Source: an uncultured Bacteroidales bacterium (GTDB lineage: Bacteria; Bacteroidota; Bacteroidia; Bacteroidales; UBA932). From it: a stretch of 64,000 bases of DNA. The translations under genes were made by a program, and so were the position numbers. Below are positions 62,641 to 64,000 of the stretch, piece by piece. The number at the start of each line of letters is the position of its first letter. Position 1 is the first letter of the stretch. The notes under the pieces are model-generated. The model saw only the letters and a program-made list of their open reading frames with translations, was not told where the DNA came from and did not search any database. Location: positions 1 to 64,000 of the forward strand of contig CASFGK010000006.1 of NCBI GenBank assembly GCA_949294195.1. The letters are read 5' to 3'.

Positions 62641-62776
62641 ACTATGTTAATATGTTGAAAGAAAATGTTTTAAACGCCAGAGGCAGGGTTATGGGCTCCG
62701 GTGTCAGCTACATTGAAACAAAATTGTGATAATAAATATTAGGATATTTTTGTGGAATTCAATAACTTTGTCATGA
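62641..62776. promoter_or_regulatory. Probable invertible (phase-variable) promoter segment
   Basis: 136 bp between two inverted 29-bp sites. On the plus strand it holds TATTTTTG (62745-62752) with ATTG 18 bases upstream (62723-62726) and a second TAACTTTG (62763-62770). No exact TAnnTTTG is on the minus strand. Read as drawn, the promoter faces upxY, i.e. the ON orientation; inverted, it would face the 3' end of the fucosidase gene. This is the arrangement known for capsule loci of Bacteroides, where the promoter of most capsule operons flips. No invertase gene is in the window. Confidence 0.75.
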
Positions 62777-62805
62777 TTATGCGTCTCTTGCATAGAGATG
62801 GCATT
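62777..62805. repeat. Right recombination-like site (IRR) of the invertible segment
   Basis: Arms TTATGCGTCTC and GAGATGGCATT around core TTGCATA, the exact reverse complement of the left core. The outer arm differs at two of 11 positions from the left site's arm, and the inner arm differs by a one-base shift. From here to 62912 (107 bases) is an untranslated leader with no further feature I can name. Confidence 0.75.
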
Positions 62806-62912
62806 GTCTTTTGGTTGAGGGGTAGTATATAAGCAATTCTAAGTAGTTGGTATCTAGCCTGTTAAGCCGATTCCAATACACCAGGTATTGCATTGGCTTA
62901 TGATGATACGAA

Positions 62913-63467
62913 ATGTACACTGACCTTAAAAACGATGACCGTCTCCTGTGGTTTGCAATGAGAGCGACTTACAGAAGAGAACTTGTAGCAAAGCGTCTTC
63001 TTGATGCGGCAGGAATCGAGAACTATATACCCATGCAGTTGAAAACCAAGATGACGATGGGTAGAAAGAAGAAAGTCCTTGTGCCTGCAGTCCACAACCT
63101 CATTTTCGTCCATACGACCAGGAATATCATCCGGGAGTTCAAGTCCCGTGTGCAGTATCTGCAGTACATGATGGACTACGGCAGGGGAGAAGGCGGCATG
63201 GCCCCTATTGTGGTTCCGGACAAGCAGATGGAGGATTTCATGGCAGTGGTGCGTACATGCCAGGAGGATCTCGAGTACATGCCCGTGGGGAACCGCAGCT
63301 TTCCGCAGGGGATGAAAGTCCGGGTCAGGGGCGGGGTACTCGACGGAGTGGAAGGTGTCATCGCCAGGACAGGAAAGTCCAGAGACAAGAAACTCGTAGT
63401 CACCCTGAGCGGCCTCGTCTCGGTCGCGACAGCCAATGTCAGTCCCGGGGAAGTGGAGCCTCTCTGA
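62913..63467 (+). CDS. UpxY-type transcription antiterminator (NusG-like)
   Basis: 184 residues. An NGN-type domain covers about 12-105: LLWFAMRATYRRELVAKRLL, ENYIPMQLKT, LIFVHTTRNIIREF. A KOW motif lies about 133-160 (GMKVRVRGGVLDGVEGVIAR). This matches the UpxY proteins that are the first genes of Bacteroides capsule operons and let RNA polymerase read through the long operon, acting on the leader of their own locus. Its position after an invertible promoter and before a Wza-type gene fits this role exactly. No upxZ-like gene follows directly; the export gene comes next after 85 bases. Confidence 0.88.
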   Translation: MYTDLKNDDRLLWFAMRATYRRELVAKRLLDAAGIENYIPMQLKTKMTMGRKKKVLVPAVHNLIFVHTTRNIIREFKSRVQYLQYMMDYGRGEGGMAPIVVPDKQMEDFMAVVRTCQEDLEYMPVGNRSFPQGMKVRVRGGVLDGVEGVIARTGKSRDKKLVVTLSGLVSVATANVSPGEVEPL

Positions 63468-63552
63468 CCGGCATCCCGGCCGGCCCGGAAAACACGGCAA
63501 AGAACCATGACAGAAATACAAATCAAACCTGACAAATCAAGATATATCGTAT

Positions 63553-64000
63553 ATGAGAGTATTTAAAACCATCAGAAAGTCATTCGCTATCCTGCTCCTC
63601 GTCCTGTCGGCGGCATCATGCGCCCAGGTCAGGAACATAGCTTATTTCCAGAACCACCTGACAGACCACCCGGAGAAGATAGACATGCATGCCGGGATAG
63701 TCATCCAGCCTAAAGACATGATATCCATCGTGGTGTCAAGCCGCAACCCGGAGCTTGTCCCGATGTTCAACCTCCCGATTGTCAGCTATCAGGCAGGATC
63801 GGAAATAGTTAGTTCTAGTCAGCAGAGACTTATGGGATATGTGGTGGACAACGACGGATACATCGATTTCCCTGTACTGGGAAAGCTCCAGGTCGCAGGA
63901 ATGACCAGGTGGCAGCTCTCGAACAGGATAAAGGACAGGCTGCTGGAAGAAGGCCTGCTGAATGACGCGGTGGTGACAGTGGAGTTCATGAACTTCAAGA
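63553..64000 (+). CDS. Polysaccharide export lipoprotein, Wza/BexD type (5' part)
   Basis: 149 codons to the window edge, no stop. Lipoprotein signal with SAASC (Cys23). The Poly_export domain begins IQPKDMISIVVSSRNPELV (about 50-68), followed by GYVVDNDGYIDFPVLGKLQV (about 95-114) and RIKDRLLEEGLLNDAVVTV, the periplasmic D1 domain of Wza-like outer-membrane export channels. It secretes capsular or exopolysaccharide. As the second gene after upxY it marks the start of a polysaccharide operon continuing beyond 64000. Confidence 0.9.
   Translation, partial: MRVFKTIRKSFAILLLVLSAASCAQVRNIAYFQNHLTDHPEKIDMHAGIVIQPKDMISIVVSSRNPELVPMFNLPIVSYQAGSEIVSSSQQRLMGYVVDNDGYIDFPVLGKLQVAGMTRWQLSNRIKDRLLEEGLLNDAVVTVEFMNFK

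Noticed and set aside
1..64000. CRISPR arrays, rRNA operons, insertion sequences, replication origin
   Set aside because: No regularly spaced repeats, rRNA sequence, transposase or DnaA-box cluster was seen in the window.

Overview
The window is chromosomal DNA of a Bacteroidales bacterium (phylum Bacteroidota). Genus cannot be fixed from the sequence alone. Evidence for the order: most start regions lack Shine-Dalgarno sites and instead carry the Bacteroidota promoter pattern TTTG-N18-20-TAnnTTTG. Lineage-typical families are present (DUF4293, FimB/Mfa2-type lipoproteins, a 30-residue AURKAIP1/COX24-like peptide, an UpxY-type antiterminator, DUF5106-type thioredoxin protein, AbiEii nucleotidyltransferase with a small partner). 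Coding density is high and most genes are housekeeping.

Layout. 1-3.8 kb is an AT-richer accessory patch: an edge-truncated ORF, a DUF4143-type ATPase, an AbiEii-like nucleotidyltransferase with its small upstream partner, and a truncated and frameshifted OLD-type ATPase/Toprim remnant. It stops at a tRNA-Asp gene. 4.1-7.9 kb is a fatty-acid elongation operon (fabH-fabK-fabF-fabZ). 8-15.7 kb holds a membrane LytTR regulator, DUF4293 protein, nucleoside phosphorylase, secreted esterase, AI-2E-type permease, HAD phosphatase, a 41-residue small ORF and a ClpA/ClpC-type unfoldase. 15.9-30.6 kb holds gyrA, a TPR protein, phoH, a CapA-like protein, a SPOR lipoprotein, an M28-fold protein fused to a TonB C-terminal domain, leuS, a YitT-type protein, a membrane AraC regulator and ettA. 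30.7-41 kb holds secA, a bactofilin, hsp20, uvrA, two fimbrillin-type lipoproteins and a DUF47/PhoU-like protein. 41-53 kb is rich in envelope genes (AsmA-like giant, rluD with a PASTA protein, DUF362 ferredoxin, LysE exporter, lnt, double-thioredoxin protein), followed by coaD, ung and lon. 55.7-62.6 kb holds HU, the bS22-like peptide, RNase G, an anaerobic sulfatase-maturase homologue, an ABC-F protein and a GH29 fucosidase.

The most interesting region is the right edge. Two 29-bp sites in inverted orientation (62612-62640 and 62777-62805) flank 136 bp that contain a Bacteroidota promoter pointing rightward. It reads into an upxY-type antiterminator and a Wza-type export lipoprotein, the first genes of an apparent capsule or exopolysaccharide operon that runs off the window. 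This looks like a phase-variable (invertible) promoter captured in the ON orientation. The sites have an 11-7-11 arm-core-arm layout resembling tyrosine-recombinase sites. No recombinase is encoded in the window.

Other points of note are an M28-like protein that has lost most metal and catalytic residues, a 14-bp perfect palindrome at the capA-like promoter, and a structured leader in front of lon. All family assignments come from reading motifs by eye; no database search was run.
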